Below are positions 48,416-57,458 of a stretch of 64,000 nucleotides of DNA, one piece after another; position 1 is the first letter of the stretch; every line of letters starts with the position of its first letter. The notes below the pieces were generated by a model. It worked only from the letters and a program-made list of their open reading frames with translations. It had not been told where the DNA came from and searched no databases. The translations under genes were made by a program, and so were the position numbers. Source of the DNA: Spirochaeta thermophila DSM 6578 (lineage in GTDB: Bacteria; Spirochaetota; Spirochaetia; Winmispirales; Winmispiraceae); the NCBI RefSeq assembly GCF_000184345.1, contig NC_017583.1, forward strand, positions 2,480,001-2,544,000, given 5' to 3'.

Positions 48416-49792
48416 TCAACTCCATAACGGGGGATAGGCGACGGGGTGTTCCGGAGTGTACACACGGCGATACGCACGTGCCACCTGGAAGAGACGCTGC
48501 TCCCCGAACGGCGGGGCCATCACCTGGACGCCCACGGGAAGGCCCTCCTCTCTTCCCACGGGCACTGCGAGCGCAGGCACACCTGCGAGGTTCGCGGTGG
48601 TGGTGAAACGGTCCGCCATCTTCTGCTGGAAGGAGGAGAGCCCTCCCTCTCCGTGGGGAAACGGGAGCGTAGGGAAGACCGGCATGAGCAAGACATCCGC
48701 GGAGGAGAACACCTGCTCGAGGCTCCTCCGTATGAGGGTGCGCACCCGCTGCGCTTTGTGGTAGTACCGATCCTGGAAACCCGAGCGAAGGACGAAGGTC
48801 CCCAGGAGGATGCGGAGCTTCACCTCGGGGCCGAACCCCTCGCTCCTCGCCTTGCGCATGAGCTCCTGGGGGTTCTCCGACCACATCGGTCGGTGTCCGT
48901 AACGGATACCGGTGTACCGCGCCAGGTTCGCGCTCGCCTCCGCCGTCGCGATGGTGTAGTAGGCGGGCACGGCATATTCGAGTTCAGGGAGGACGACCTC
49001 CACGAGCTGGAACCCCAGATCCTTGAGCACCTCCTGGGCCCTCTCGTACGCCCGGGCCACCGGTGCTTCGAGTCCCAGATCTCCGGTGAGCACGGCGATC
49101 CGCCTCACCTCACAGTCGTCCTCCTCCGGATCAAGAGAGGAGTGATCCCTTTCGTCCTCACCCCTCATCACCTCGAAGACCGTCTCCAGGAGGTCGAGAT
49201 CCATGGCCACGGCCCCGATCACCTCGAGGGAAGAAGCGTAGGCCACGAGACCGAAACGGGATACCACACCGTAGGTGGGCTTGAGGCCATATACCCCGCA
49301 GAACGCCGCCGGCTGACGCACCGAACCTCCGGTGTCCGAGCCCAGGGCGAAGGGTACCATCCCTGCGGAGACCGCGGCAGCACTTCCTCCGGAAGAACCT
49401 CCCGCCGCCCTCGAGAGATCCCAGGGGTTGTTGGTCCTCCCAAGGGCCGACATGTCGCAGGAAGACCCCATACCGAACTCGTCCAGGTTCGTCTTGCCCA
49501 CCACCACGGCTCCCTGCTCGAGAAGCCGACTCACCGCGGTCGCGGTATAGGGACTCACCAGGTCCTGGAGCATCCGGGACGCACACGTGAGAGGAAACCC
49601 CTCCACCGCGATGTTGTCCTTCACCCCGAAGGGGAGACCACGAAGCACGCCGTCCCCCGACGAAAGGGCCTTCCCCCGCGCCGCATCGAGGGAGAGAAAC
49701 GCCCCTATCTCCTCGTTCCTCTCCCTAAGCTTCGAGAGGTATGTCTCCTCTTTCGCTCCCCCGTCAAGAAGATCCATGTGATACTCCTTCAT
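48416..49792 (-). CDS. gatA: Asp/Glu-tRNA amidotransferase subunit A
   Basis: Glutaminase subunit of GatCAB (458 residues) of the amidase-signature family. The catalytic triad is Lys in LRGLPFGVKDNIAV, with the two serines in GSDTGGSVRQPAAFCG and AAGGSSGGSAAAV. It delivers ammonia to GatB. The start is MKEYHMDLL at 49792; it lies 8 bases after the gatC stop, with AGGGGGCGAC in front. Confidence 0.97.
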   Translation of the reverse strand: MKEYHMDLLDGGAKEETYLSKLRERNEEIGAFLSLDAARGKALSSGDGVLRGLPFGVKDNIAVEGFPLTCASRMLQDLVSPYTATAVSRLLEQGAVVVGKTNLDEFGMGSSCDMSALGRTNNPWDLSRAAGGSSGGSAAAVSAGMVPFALGSDTGGSVRQPAAFCGVYGLKPTYGVVSRFGLVAYASSLEVIGAVAMDLDLLETVFEVMRGEDERDHSSLDPEEDDCEVRRIAVLTGDLGLEAPVARAYERAQEVLKDLGFQLVEVVLPELEYAVPAYYTIATAEASANLARYTGIRYGHRPMWSENPQELMRKARSEGFGPEVKLRILLGTFVLRSGFQDRYYHKAQRVRTLIRRSLEQVFSSADVLLMPVFPTLPFPHGEGGLSSFQQKMADRFTTTANLAGVPALAVPVGREEGLPVGVQVMAPPFGEQRLFQVARAYRRVYTPEHPVAYPPLWS

Positions 49793-49800
49793 GTCGCCCC

Positions 49801-50079
49801 CTACAGCACATTCGGGATGACGATGAACCGGTCCTCCACCTCTGGTGCGTTCTCGAGGAGGACATCACGGTTCTCCCACGGAATGGACACGTCCTTCCGG
49901 AGTCTGTTCTTTCGAATGAATGCGTGGGTGGTCGGGGGCACATCTTCCACTTCCAACTCATCCATCGTTTCGAAATAACGGAGCATCTGCTCCACTTCTT
50001 CCTGGAGACGGGAGAACTCCTCCTCGGAAAGCTCGAGAGCGGCGAGTTCGGCGGTGATCTCGAGTTCTTTTCTCTGCAT
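49801..50079 (-). CDS. gatC: Asp/Glu-tRNA amidotransferase subunit C
   Basis: Small scaffold subunit (92 residues) that wraps around GatA and GatB. It shows the family pattern ITAELAALELSEEEFSRLQEEV, MLRYFETMDELEVEDVPPT and RKDVSIPW. First gene of gatC-gatA-gatB-aspS. Its ATG has no ribosome binding site; TTGACG (50114-50119) with TAAAAG 17 bases later, about 11 bases before the ATG, may serve as promoter. Confidence 0.92.
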   Translation of the reverse strand: MQRKELEITAELAALELSEEEFSRLQEEVEQMLRYFETMDELEVEDVPPTTHAFIRKNRLRKDVSIPWENRDVLLENAPEVEDRFIVIPNVL

Positions 50080-50195
50080 AACAGCAAAGACTTTTACATA
50101 CGACTCGGGGATCCGTCAAGGCTCACCGATGCACCCCAAATTGACAGAAACCGGATAATTCATTATGTTTTCACTATAAACAACCACGACATCAA

Positions 50196-50223
50196 TTGAC
50201 GAATCCAGGGGAAATGATACAAT
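50196..50223 (+). promoter_or_regulatory. Promoter of the glycosidase gene
   Basis: TTGACG (50196-50201), 16-base spacer, TACAAT (50218-50223), within the most AT-rich stretch of the neighbourhood. The leader of about 27 bases contains CAGGAGCAGCA before the GTG start. Confidence 0.6.
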
Positions 50224-50256
50224 AGTGCGTCATTACTTTCCACCACAGGAGCAGCA

Positions 50257-51672
50257 GTGATAGACTCCAAGTTTCCTCAGGTACACCTCTACGATCAGGA
50301 CCTGGTGGATCTCTACAACCAGACATGGGCCCTCATTGCAGACTTCTGGAAGCAGGGACAGAACGGGTGGGCAAAGAAGTTCTTCATCCACCCCGAGGCC
50401 GACCTGCTCAGCCTCTTCGAATCGGCCCTCTCCACCTTCTTCCTGGTCTACAGCAACAACGAGTACCCGGCCCATCCCCAGATGGACAACCTCTACCGCA
50501 AGCAGGAGGAGAACGGCGCCATCAGGGCATACTACGATGTGGAGGAAGGGGCCCCCTTTCTCACACCGGACAACCCCGAGGGTCTCGCCCCACCCCTCCT
50601 CGCCTGGACCGAGCACAACCTCTACCACAAAATAGGGAACAAGAAGCGAATCAAGGAGGTGATGCCCTATCTCCAGAAGTACTTCACCTGGCTCGAGGCC
50701 ACCTGCAAGGACGACTCAGGCCTCTACCACGCCCCCCTCTCCGCCACGATGATTCCCACCCCCTCCAGGAAAGAGGCCTACTACCCGGTGGACTTCAACG
50801 CCCTCGCAGCCCTCAACGCGTGGTACATGGCGGAACTGGGGGACCTGCTCAACGACAAAGAACTCAGTTTTTTCTACAGGAAGCACTACTTCGCACTCAA
50901 AACCCGTATCAACAACCTCATGTGGGACGAGGAGACGGGGTTCTACTACGACCTCGACAAGGATCAGCGGCAGCTGCCCCACCGTACCCTCGGCGCCTTC
51001 TGGACCCTTCTGGCCCAGATCCCCAACGAGGGGAGGGCCGAGCGACTCATCTCCTACCTCAGGGACCCCAAGGAATTCGGCACTCCCAACCCCTTCCCCA
51101 CCATCTCCGCTTCCGATCCCCTCTTCTCGGAAGAGGGAAACGGCCCCTGTGGTTCGGTCTACCCGTGCTTCACCTTCATGGTGATCAAGGGGCTGGAACT
51201 CTACAAACATTACGAACTCGCCCGGGAGGCGGCGTTCCGCCATCTCTACTTCATCCTCGACACCCTCTACCCCGACGAGAAGACGAGAGGAGATCTCTGG
51301 GAGGCCTACAAACCCACGAAAGAGGGACCCGCCATCTGGGAGGGACATCCCGAGTTTCCGAGGAAGAACTTCCTCCCCTATGTCGCCCTCGCCACCATCA
51401 CGCTCATGATCGAGAACGTGATAGGGCTCTCCATCAGCCTTCCGCGCAAAACCGTGGACTGGATCATCCCTGCCCTGGAGATCATGGGCATCGAGAACCT
51501 GTCACTCAAGAGAAACTACATCACCATCCTCACGAACAAGAACAACATGGGCTGGGAAGTGAGGCTCGAATCCGAGAAGCTCTACTACTTCACCATCGAC
51601 ATTTTGGGGAAGAAGAGGAAGACCCTCCCCATCCCTTCGGGGAAGTGTTCCATCCTCATCGACAAGATCTAG
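50257..51672 (+). CDS. (alpha/alpha)6-barrel glycoside hydrolase, GH37/GH63-like
   Basis: Cytoplasmic protein of 471 residues without signal peptide, starting at GTG after CAGGAGC. Repeated helical hairpins (WTEHNLYHKIGNKKRIKEVM, FNALAALNAWYMAELG, MWDEETGFYYDLD) and the late stretch GPAIWEGHPEFPRKNFLPY fit the trehalase/mannosyl-oligosaccharide-glucosidase-like barrel found in bacterial MGH1-type enzymes. Acidic residues in YYDLDKDQ and AIWEGHPE are candidate catalytic groups but I cannot assign them. Substrate unknown; an intracellular alpha-glycoside is likely. It ends 21 bases from convergent deoD. Confidence 0.75.
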   Translation: MIDSKFPQVHLYDQDLVDLYNQTWALIADFWKQGQNGWAKKFFIHPEADLLSLFESALSTFFLVYSNNEYPAHPQMDNLYRKQEENGAIRAYYDVEEGAPFLTPDNPEGLAPPLLAWTEHNLYHKIGNKKRIKEVMPYLQKYFTWLEATCKDDSGLYHAPLSATMIPTPSRKEAYYPVDFNALAALNAWYMAELGDLLNDKELSFFYRKHYFALKTRINNLMWDEETGFYYDLDKDQRQLPHRTLGAFWTLLAQIPNEGRAERLISYLRDPKEFGTPNPFPTISASDPLFSEEGNGPCGSVYPCFTFMVIKGLELYKHYELAREAAFRHLYFILDTLYPDEKTRGDLWEAYKPTKEGPAIWEGHPEFPRKNFLPYVALATITLMIENVIGLSISLPRKTVDWIIPALEIMGIENLSLKRNYITILTNKNNMGWEVRLESEKLYYFTIDILGKKRKTLPIPSGKCSILIDKI

Positions 51673-51683
51673 GAAAAGAGATC

Positions 51684-51707
51684 GAGAGGCCCGTCAAAGG
51701 GCCTCTC
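51684..51707. terminator. Hairpin between the glycosidase and deoD genes
   Basis: GAGAGGCCC (51684-51692) and GGGCCTCTC (51699-51707) form a perfect 9-bp stem with loop GTCAAA, which contains the deoD stop. On the minus strand it is followed by GATCTCTTTTCC, so it most likely ends the deoD operon. Confidence 0.6.
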
Positions 51708-52413
51708 TCACCCGAGAGGCGGTTTCGAGGGCCACCTCCACCATGGAGAGCATGCCCTTCTCCCGTTCCTCAGCGGACGTGAGCTCTCCGGTGACGAGGC
51801 TGTCGCTCACCGTGAGGAGGGTGAGGGCCTTCACCCCCTCCCTGAGTGCGATGGTGTAGAGCCCGGAGGCCTCCATCTCTACGGCCATGACCCCGTACCG
51901 TGCCCACAGCTTCCACTCCTCGGGATCGGGCTGATAGAAGGTATCCGAGGAAATGACACCTCCCACGTGCACGGGAAGTCCTCTCTCCCGTGCCACCTGG
52001 AAAGCCGTCGAAAGGAGATCGAAGTCCGCCCACGGCGCGAAGTCGAGACCGCGGAACCGGCGTCTATTCACATTCGAATCGGAGGAGGCGCTCTGTGCGA
52101 GCACCAGGTGGTAGAGGCCCACATCTCGCTGGAGGCTTCCACACGTACCCACACGCATGAGGATCTTGGCCCCATACTCCCTGATGAGCTCCTCCACATA
52201 GATGGAGATCGAGGGGATACCCATCCCCGTGCCCTGGACCGAGACCCTCATCCCTCTCCAGGTACCGGTGAAGCCGAGCATGTTCCGAACCCTGTTGTAG
52301 CACACAGGGTCGTGGAGAAACCGCTGGGCAATCTCCTGGGCCCTGAGCGGATCGCCGGGAAGGAGGACCACATCCGCGATCTCGCCTTCCTTCGCTCCTA
52401 TATGGATACTCAT
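51694..52413 (-). CDS. deoD: Purine-nucleoside phosphorylase, DeoD type
   Basis: Splits purine nucleosides with phosphate into base and ribose-1-phosphate in salvage (239 residues, typical hexameric DeoD length). Motifs: [56 protein letters not shown], and [10 protein letters not shown] with SDSLVTGE near the end. The start overlaps the lplA stop by 4 bases. Linkage to lplA looks incidental. Confidence 0.96.
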   Translation of the reverse strand: MSIHIGAKEGEIADVVLLPGDPLRAQEIAQRFLHDPVCYNRVRNMLGFTGTWRGMRVSVQGTGMGIPSISIYVEELIREYGAKILMRVGTCGSLQRDVGLYHLVLAQSASSDSNVNRRRFRGLDFAPWADFDLLSTAFQVARERGLPVHVGGVISSDTFYQPDPEEWKLWARYGVMAVEMEASGLYTIALREGVKALTLLTVSDSLVTGELTSAEEREKGMLSMVEVALETASRVREAL

Positions 52414-53288
52414 GGATCCCTCCTCTCGAAACGTCGTTCCCTCCCGAACCCTACACCGCCGGCCTCCGTCTCCTCAAGCCCCACCGCCCCCATCACCCGC
52501 TCCGGCGCGAACCACTCCCCCTCCATCCCCGGCACCCCCTCCACCACCCTCCCCCCCTCCACACGCACCCGCATCCCCCCCCACTCCCACACGAACCCCG
52601 GCGACTTCCCCAGCACCCACTCCCTGCTCGAAAGCCGCGCCACCTCCTCCCCACACGCCATCCACATCTCCTCCTCTCCCACCCACCGCACCTCCCCTCC
52701 CCAGGACGCAGCCACCCTCTCCCGCACCCCCACCAGCCCGCACCCCGCCACCTCCCCTATCCTCCCCACCCGCGCCCGTCGCGACCCCACCCCCTTCCCC
52801 TCGAACCTCCCCGGCACCGGCCGAAGCGCCTCCTCCACACACACGGGATCCGTCTCCACCAGGAGGGTGTGGTGCTCCAGCTTCCATCCCCCCGTGATCC
52901 GGAAGGCCGCGCCGGAGACCTTGCGCCCGTCCTCGAGCCACAGATCCCCCCGCTCCCCCACCCCCACCCGCACCCCCATCCCCTCCAGCACCCCCACGAG
53001 AAACCGCGCGAGCCCTCCCCGCTCCCCGGCCCGCCCCACCCACGCCAGGTTCAGGTTCCCCCCGTCGTGGAAGACCGCCCCCCCCCCGGAATCCCTCCGC
53101 GCGAGCACCACCCCCCTCTCCTCCAGCCTCCCGGGCCGGCACTCGGCCCACGGGATCTGGAACCTTCCCACCACCACCGCCGGGTCGTTCACGTAGAGGA
53201 AAAGCACCCCCTCCTTCCCCGCCCTGAGAAGGTACTGCTCGTACGCGAGGTTCAGGAAGACATCCCGGGAGGAGGAGAGGAGCACCAT
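52410..53288 (-). CDS. lplA: Lipoate--protein ligase A
   Basis: Attaches lipoate to lipoyl domains of 2-oxoacid dehydrogenases or GcvH (292 residues). Hallmarks are [21 protein letters not shown] and the catalytic Lys in [14 protein letters not shown]. It is followed by a C-terminal accessory part. The coding strand is unusually G-rich with runs of 4-6 G, so the plus strand shows long C runs, unlike most neighbours. ATG overlaps the upstream lipoprotein stop by one base (TGATG); translation is probably coupled. Confidence 0.9.
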   Translation of the reverse strand: MVLLSSSRDVFLNLAYEQYLLRAGKEGVLFLYVNDPAVVVGRFQIPWAECRPGRLEERGVVLARRDSGGGAVFHDGGNLNLAWVGRAGERGGLARFLVGVLEGMGVRVGVGERGDLWLEDGRKVSGAAFRITGGWKLEHHTLLVETDPVCVEEALRPVPGRFEGKGVGSRRARVGRIGEVAGCGLVGVRERVAASWGGEVRWVGEEEMWMACGEEVARLSSREWVLGKSPGFVWEWGGMRVRVEGGRVVEGVPGMEGEWFAPERVMGAVGLEETEAGGVGFGRERRFERRDP

Positions 53289-53686
53289 CAGTACGTGGAT
53301 CCCTTGAACGTCACCGTCCAGACGAACCAGTCGGGCCCCTCCTTCTTCATCCCGAAGCGAATCTCTTCCCCGGTGTACTCATACGAGCCCGAGCCGCCGT
53401 ACACCCCCGCGGTCGCCACATCCCCATCCACCGAAAGATCCCGATACGTATACCCCTGCCCCGAGGGGAGGACCTGCCCCAGCGTATTCTCATAATCCTT
53501 CACCGCATCGTAGGCATCGGCGTCGGGGTGGAAGTTCGTGTAGACCTCATCCGGATGATCGTTCACATCATCGAAGAACATCGCCACCCGCTCCTCTATC
53601 GAGATCCCTCCGAAGAGGTCGCATCCGGCGAACACGCCGAGGATCGCGAGGATCAGCACGCCGAGTATGAGGTATCGTCCCTTCAT
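53288..53686 (-). CDS. Small lipoprotein of unknown function
   Basis: A 132-residue product with lipoprotein signal (LILGVLILAILGVFAGC, Cys about residue 22). The mature part resembles small NTF2-like folds in pattern (SIEERVAMFFDDVNDHPDEVYTNF) and ends in beta strands with two Trp (DWFVWTVTF), but I cannot assign a family. GGAGGTGACGACG before the ATG at 53686 sets the start over the GTG at 53695. It shares an operon with lplA and deoD. Confidence 0.7.
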   Translation of the reverse strand: MKGRYLILGVLILAILGVFAGCDLFGGISIEERVAMFFDDVNDHPDEVYTNFHPDADAYDAVKDYENTLGQVLPSGQGYTYRDLSVDGDVATAGVYGGSGSYEYTGEEIRFGMKKEGPDWFVWTVTFKGSTY

Positions 53687-53728
53687 CGTCGTCACCTCCG
53701 TCGAGAGATGCGCAGGTCGGACGGCCCG

Positions 53729-54739
53729 CTAGATATCCGCCTCCACCAGGTACGGCACCACCCGCTCCTCGAAGAAGGCGAGGAACGCCCGGTAGGCCTC
53801 GAGGAAGGCCTCCCACTCCGCCCCACCCCCCGCAAAGGCCCTCGTCCGCAGGGGCACGTAGAGCCGCGCCACCACGAACCGCCTCATCGACAGGGCCGAG
53901 AGGGCGTAGTACCGGTAGTTGAACCCAAGGTAGGCCGCCTGCACCGTGAGAGGATCGATCCGCTCCCGTCGAAAGGCCTGCGCCGCATCGAGCCCCTGCT
54001 CCTGCTTGATCCTCTCGTACTCCTCTCCGAGGGCCTCCACCTCGGCCCTGATCCGCTCCTGCTCCTCCTCGAGCAGATCCGCCTTGTCCATGAAAGAGGC
54101 GATCTGGTCCCTCACCCGCCGGAGCGCCCCTACCGGATCGGCGAGTATCGCCTCGAGCCGCTCTGCGTTCCACGTCGAGAAATCGAGCGGCTTCCCGTGA
54201 TAGGAGAACTTCTCGGAAGGTGGTGCACCGAACGGCACCTCCACCGCCTCCCCCTCCTGGAGCACCACCCGTTCGCCCTGCGCCTCCACCTCCACCACCC
54301 CCTTGCTCACCGCGATCACCGAACTCCCGTCCTCTCCCGCGTACACCACGAACTCCGTCCCCCTCACCCCCGCCACCGCGCTCTGGGTCCGCACCGGCGG
54401 CTCGGCCCCGGTGAACGCGCCGAACTTGTACCCCACCTCTCCCACGAGCGCCGCGAACCCCGTGGTCGTCCCCTCCTCTGCCGGCATCTCCTCCACCATG
54501 AAAACCGAGTTGGGCCCCACCCTCACCGCCGTCCCCCCCTCCATCTCGAGCTCCGCGAATCCATCGGCACCCGTCACCACCCCCTCCCCGGCACCAAGCA
54601 CATCCCCCAGGAAGAGCTCCTCCAGGGTCCCCGCGCGCGTCTTCTTGTCCACCCAGCCCTCCACATAGACCGCGGTGAGCTCCTGAGCCAAGAGCACAGG
54701 ACCACACAGAAGCCAGACCAGGACCAGAATCCGCTTCAT
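53729..54739 (-). CDS. Secreted FecR-domain protein
   Basis: Exported protein of 336 residues with a signal peptide (RILVLVWLLCGPVLLAQ). The FecR domain (about 40-165) shows the usual run AELEMEGGTAVRVGPNSVF, VRTQSAVAGVRGTEFVVY and VSKGVVEVEAQGERVVLQEGE. A coiled coil (about 205-255) and a helical tail follow. Unlike true FecR it has no membrane anchor or ECF sigma partner nearby; such free FecR-domain proteins are common in spirochaetes and their function is open. Its ATG overlaps the stop of the preceding lipoprotein gene (ATGA). Confidence 0.85.
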   Translation of the reverse strand: MKRILVLVWLLCGPVLLAQELTAVYVEGWVDKKTRAGTLEELFLGDVLGAGEGVVTGADGFAELEMEGGTAVRVGPNSVFMVEEMPAEEGTTTGFAALVGEVGYKFGAFTGAEPPVRTQSAVAGVRGTEFVVYAGEDGSSVIAVSKGVVEVEAQGERVVLQEGEAVEVPFGAPPSEKFSYHGKPLDFSTWNAERLEAILADPVGALRRVRDQIASFMDKADLLEEEQERIRAEVEALGEEYERIKQEQGLDAAQAFRRERIDPLTVQAAYLGFNYRYYALSALSMRRFVVARLYVPLRTRAFAGGGAEWEAFLEAYRAFLAFFEERVVPYLVEADI

Positions 54740-55191
54740 AGCGCAGGGCCCCTCATCCCGAGGATCTGAGGCACCCCCCGTACAGGGCGGCCAAGGAGAA
54801 AGGCGATCTCTCCGTAGACCGTCTCAAGGATCACACACGTGGTGTCCCTGTCGGTGTACCGTGAGAAGAACGCCGCCACCTCCATATCCACCCCCGACCA
54901 TTCGGGCCTCCGCTCATACACGCGGAACACCTCCTTTATCCGAAAGGAACCTATCACCACTCCTGCATCGGCGAACCCCCTCCAGAGGCCCTCCACGTCC
55001 GCAGGCCGGAGGAGGATCTCCGACTCGAAGAGGAACGGGACCCTCGAAACCTCCATGAGTGCCCCCACGTCGTGCCCGTCGATGAGCGCCACGACCCGGG
55101 AGACCGCATCCTCATCCGGGGTGTAGGGCACCGTCACACATCCGGCCAAGAGCAGCGCCCCCAGCCCCACCAATACTACCGATCGTTGCAT
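54736..55191 (-). CDS. Small lipoprotein of unknown function, partner of the FecR-domain protein
   Basis: A 151-residue product with lipoprotein signal (VLVGLGALLLAGC, Cys about residue 18). The mature region contains SRVVALIDGHDVGALMEVSRVPFL and EVFRVYERRPEWSGVDMEV, suggesting a compact alpha+beta fold; family not recognised. AGAAGGAGACGGTC is the ribosome binding site at 55191. It is the first gene of a unit with the FecR-domain gene and probably the genes beyond. Confidence 0.7.
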   Translation of the reverse strand: MQRSVVLVGLGALLLAGCVTVPYTPDEDAVSRVVALIDGHDVGALMEVSRVPFLFESEILLRPADVEGLWRGFADAGVVIGSFRIKEVFRVYERRPEWSGVDMEVAAFFSRYTDRDTTCVILETVYGEIAFLLGRPVRGVPQILGMRGPAL

Positions 55192-55501
55192 GACCGTCTC
55201 CTTCTGTATATAACTATGACACGAAACCCTCAGTCTTACCAGGGCCGGAGCCCACAAGGTCCCCGAAAAGAGACTTCCGCCCCCGACCCCCTGGTTTCAG
55301 GGGAGGCCGCCCCGTACCGGTACGGATCCTCACACTTCTCCCCCCAAGCGGAGGCGCCGTACTCAGCGGCACGTTCCCCCCCTCCCCCACACGACCACCG
55401 TGTCCCTGTTCATGAAAAACTTCATTGACAGCGTTCCGTATATGAGCATATACTTCTTTAGACTATAAGGACACCGCTGGACCGCTGGAAAGAGAAATGT
55501 A
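55192..55501. other. 310-bp intergenic region with hairpin, palindrome and promoter
   Basis: Longest non-coding stretch of the window. It holds a small hairpin CCCCTG-GTTT-CAGGGG (55288-55303), a perfect 14-bp palindrome CCGTACCGGTACGG (55312-55325) and a plus-strand promoter near its right end. Reading frames across it have no ribosome binding site and look like noise. A small RNA or an operator site is possible. Confidence 0.5.
55425..55452 (+). promoter_or_regulatory. Promoter of the RsbU-like gene
   Basis: TTGACA (55425-55430), 16-base spacer, CATATA (55447-55452). A second -10-like TATAAG lies at 55464-55469. The start codon is at 55502. Confidence 0.55.
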
Positions 55502-57421
55502 ATGTTGGGAACAGGCTACACGCTCCGTATCTTCATCGAGATCATACTCCTTGCCTTTTCGTTCTACTGGACGAGACGGATACCCGATCGGGCCCTCAGG
55601 CCCCTCCTGCTCATCCCTGCCCTCTTCCTCCTGAGGGACATCCTCATCCTGTTCCTCCCCTGGCAGAGCATCAATCTCCTCGTGGACCTTCTCTCCTTTC
55701 TCCTCCTCGTCCGTTGGATCAGGGCCTACTCCGGACCCCGTAAAGCCGATATCCCCGTCTTCACCGTCGGCTTCACCCTCGGTCTCCTCCTCGCCGTCCT
55801 CGAGATATCGGGCATCCAGCCCCTTCTGTTCTTCACCGCCGTCGTCCCCCTCCTCCTCCTCGCCATCTACTTCATGGTCGAGTATTCCCAGATCACCATA
55901 CACAATACCGAAGGGGCCGAGGACATCATCGCGATCAGGCCCGTCGCACTCCCTGTCTTCGGCCTCCCCCCGCTCCTCTTCTCTCTCTTCGGGTACTCCA
56001 CCACACGGGTGGGCCAGTACATCCCCCTCTTCCCCCTTCTCTTCCTCGGCGTCCTCTATTCCTACTACATCCACCGTTACCTCTCCCAGCAGGAACACAA
56101 CGTGGATGCCCTCACCGCCGATATCGAGCGACTTTTCGATTTCATGCGTCGCGTGTCCACCGTAGCCCGCTCCGAGCTCAACATGGACGAGATCCTCCAA
56201 TACGTGGCCGAATCAGCCATGCAAAACACCGACGCCGACGGCGCAGCCATCCTCATCGTAGACGAATACGACCCCTCGTCCCTGAGAGTGCGTGCAGTCT
56301 CGGGATTCTACCCGCCTCCGTTCCCCGTACCGTCCATGGTGAAGACCAAATCGAGTGCCTTCGAGGAGTACTTCAGATCCCAACCGGTTCCCATCGCGGG
56401 TGACAACGTGCTCGCAGAGACCGTCCGGGAGGTGAAACCCGTCTTCATCCGCAACTCGGCCCAGGACGAGAGACTCAAGTACAACCGGGGCGACGACCTG
56501 CTCTACATAAGCTCCTATATCTCGGTTCCACTCATTGCGAGCAACAGGGTCTTCGGCGTCCTCTCGGTCTCCAAGCGGAGGAGAAACCGCTACTTCACTC
56601 AGAACGACTTCACCCACATCCAGACATTCGCCGACTACGCATCACTCATGATCGACATGGTGTACACCTACCTGGAACTCATCGAGAAGCGCGAGATGGA
56701 GAGGGAGGTGAACATCGCCGCGGAGATCCAGCAGAAGCTCATCCCCCAATCCATGCCATCCATGCCGGGCGTCTCCCTCAACGTGTATTCCGTTCCCCTC
56801 CACGGTGTGAGCGGCGACTACTACGACATCTTCGCGCTCAACGAGCACAAACTGGGGCTCTTCATGTGTGACGTCGCGGGCAAGGGCGTCCCGGCTGCCC
56901 TCATCATGGTGATGATCCACTCGATCCTCCACCTCATCGCCACCCCGCAGCGGGATCCGGCCGTAACCATCACCTGGCTCAACCGAGGTCTCTTCGGCCG
57001 GATCAGCATGGACCACTACGCCACTGTCTCCTATGCCGTCTACGATGCACAGAACCGCACCCTCGAGTACACCAACGCGGCCCACCACCCCCTGCTCATC
57101 CTGCGGCCCTCCGCACGCAAGGTGATCCGGGTGGACACCAGAGGCCTTCCCATCGGCATAGAACCCAACACGGTCTATGAGAAAAAACACATCCCCCTCG
57201 AGAAAGAGGACATAGTGGTCCTCTACACCGACGGGATCACCGAGGCCATGAACATGGAAGGGGAACAATACGGTCTGGAACGGTTCCTCCGGGTACTCCT
57301 CCGGAACGTGGAGAAACCGCTCGACGAGATCGCCAGGGAGGTGAGGGAAGACCTCTCCTCCTTCGTGGGGAGGGCGAAGCAGCACGACGACCAGACGTTC
57401 CTGCTGATGAAAGTGGAATGA
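55502..57421 (+). CDS. RsbU-like membrane PP2C phosphatase with GAF domain
   Basis: Serine phosphatase of 639 residues. The first 200 residues contain about six or seven hydrophobic segments (for example LRIFIEIILLAFSFYW, VFTVGFTLGLLLAVLEI). A GAF domain (about 225-390) has a central AILIVDEYD and FGVLSVSKRRRN. The PP2C/SpoIIE domain (about 410-639) contains AAEIQQKLIPQSMP, VSGDYYDIFAL, LFMCDVAGKGVPAALIM and VVLYTDGITEAMN. It should dephosphorylate an anti-anti-sigma protein, and an RsbV-like gene follows 37 bases downstream. Confidence 0.92.
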   Translation: MLGTGYTLRIFIEIILLAFSFYWTRRIPDRALRPLLLIPALFLLRDILILFLPWQSINLLVDLLSFLLLVRWIRAYSGPRKADIPVFTVGFTLGLLLAVLEISGIQPLLFFTAVVPLLLLAIYFMVEYSQITIHNTEGAEDIIAIRPVALPVFGLPPLLFSLFGYSTTRVGQYIPLFPLLFLGVLYSYYIHRYLSQQEHNVDALTADIERLFDFMRRVSTVARSELNMDEILQYVAESAMQNTDADGAAILIVDEYDPSSLRVRAVSGFYPPPFPVPSMVKTKSSAFEEYFRSQPVPIAGDNVLAETVREVKPVFIRNSAQDERLKYNRGDDLLYISSYISVPLIASNRVFGVLSVSKRRRNRYFTQNDFTHIQTFADYASLMIDMVYTYLELIEKREMEREVNIAAEIQQKLIPQSMPSMPGVSLNVYSVPLHGVSGDYYDIFALNEHKLGLFMCDVAGKGVPAALIMVMIHSILHLIATPQRDPAVTITWLNRGLFGRISMDHYATVSYAVYDAQNRTLEYTNAAHHPLLILRPSARKVIRVDTRGLPIGIEPNTVYEKKHIPLEKEDIVVLYTDGITEAMNMEGEQYGLERFLRVLLRNVEKPLDEIAREVREDLSSFVGRAKQHDDQTFLLMKVE

Positions 57422-57458
57422 CACTTTCATCCGTCTATACTCTTTGAGAGGGGTGAAC

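Noticed and set aside
55216-55428. Small plus-strand gene in the long intergenic region
   Set aside because: The frame has no ribosome binding site, low-complexity Pro/Ser sequence and no recognisable motif.
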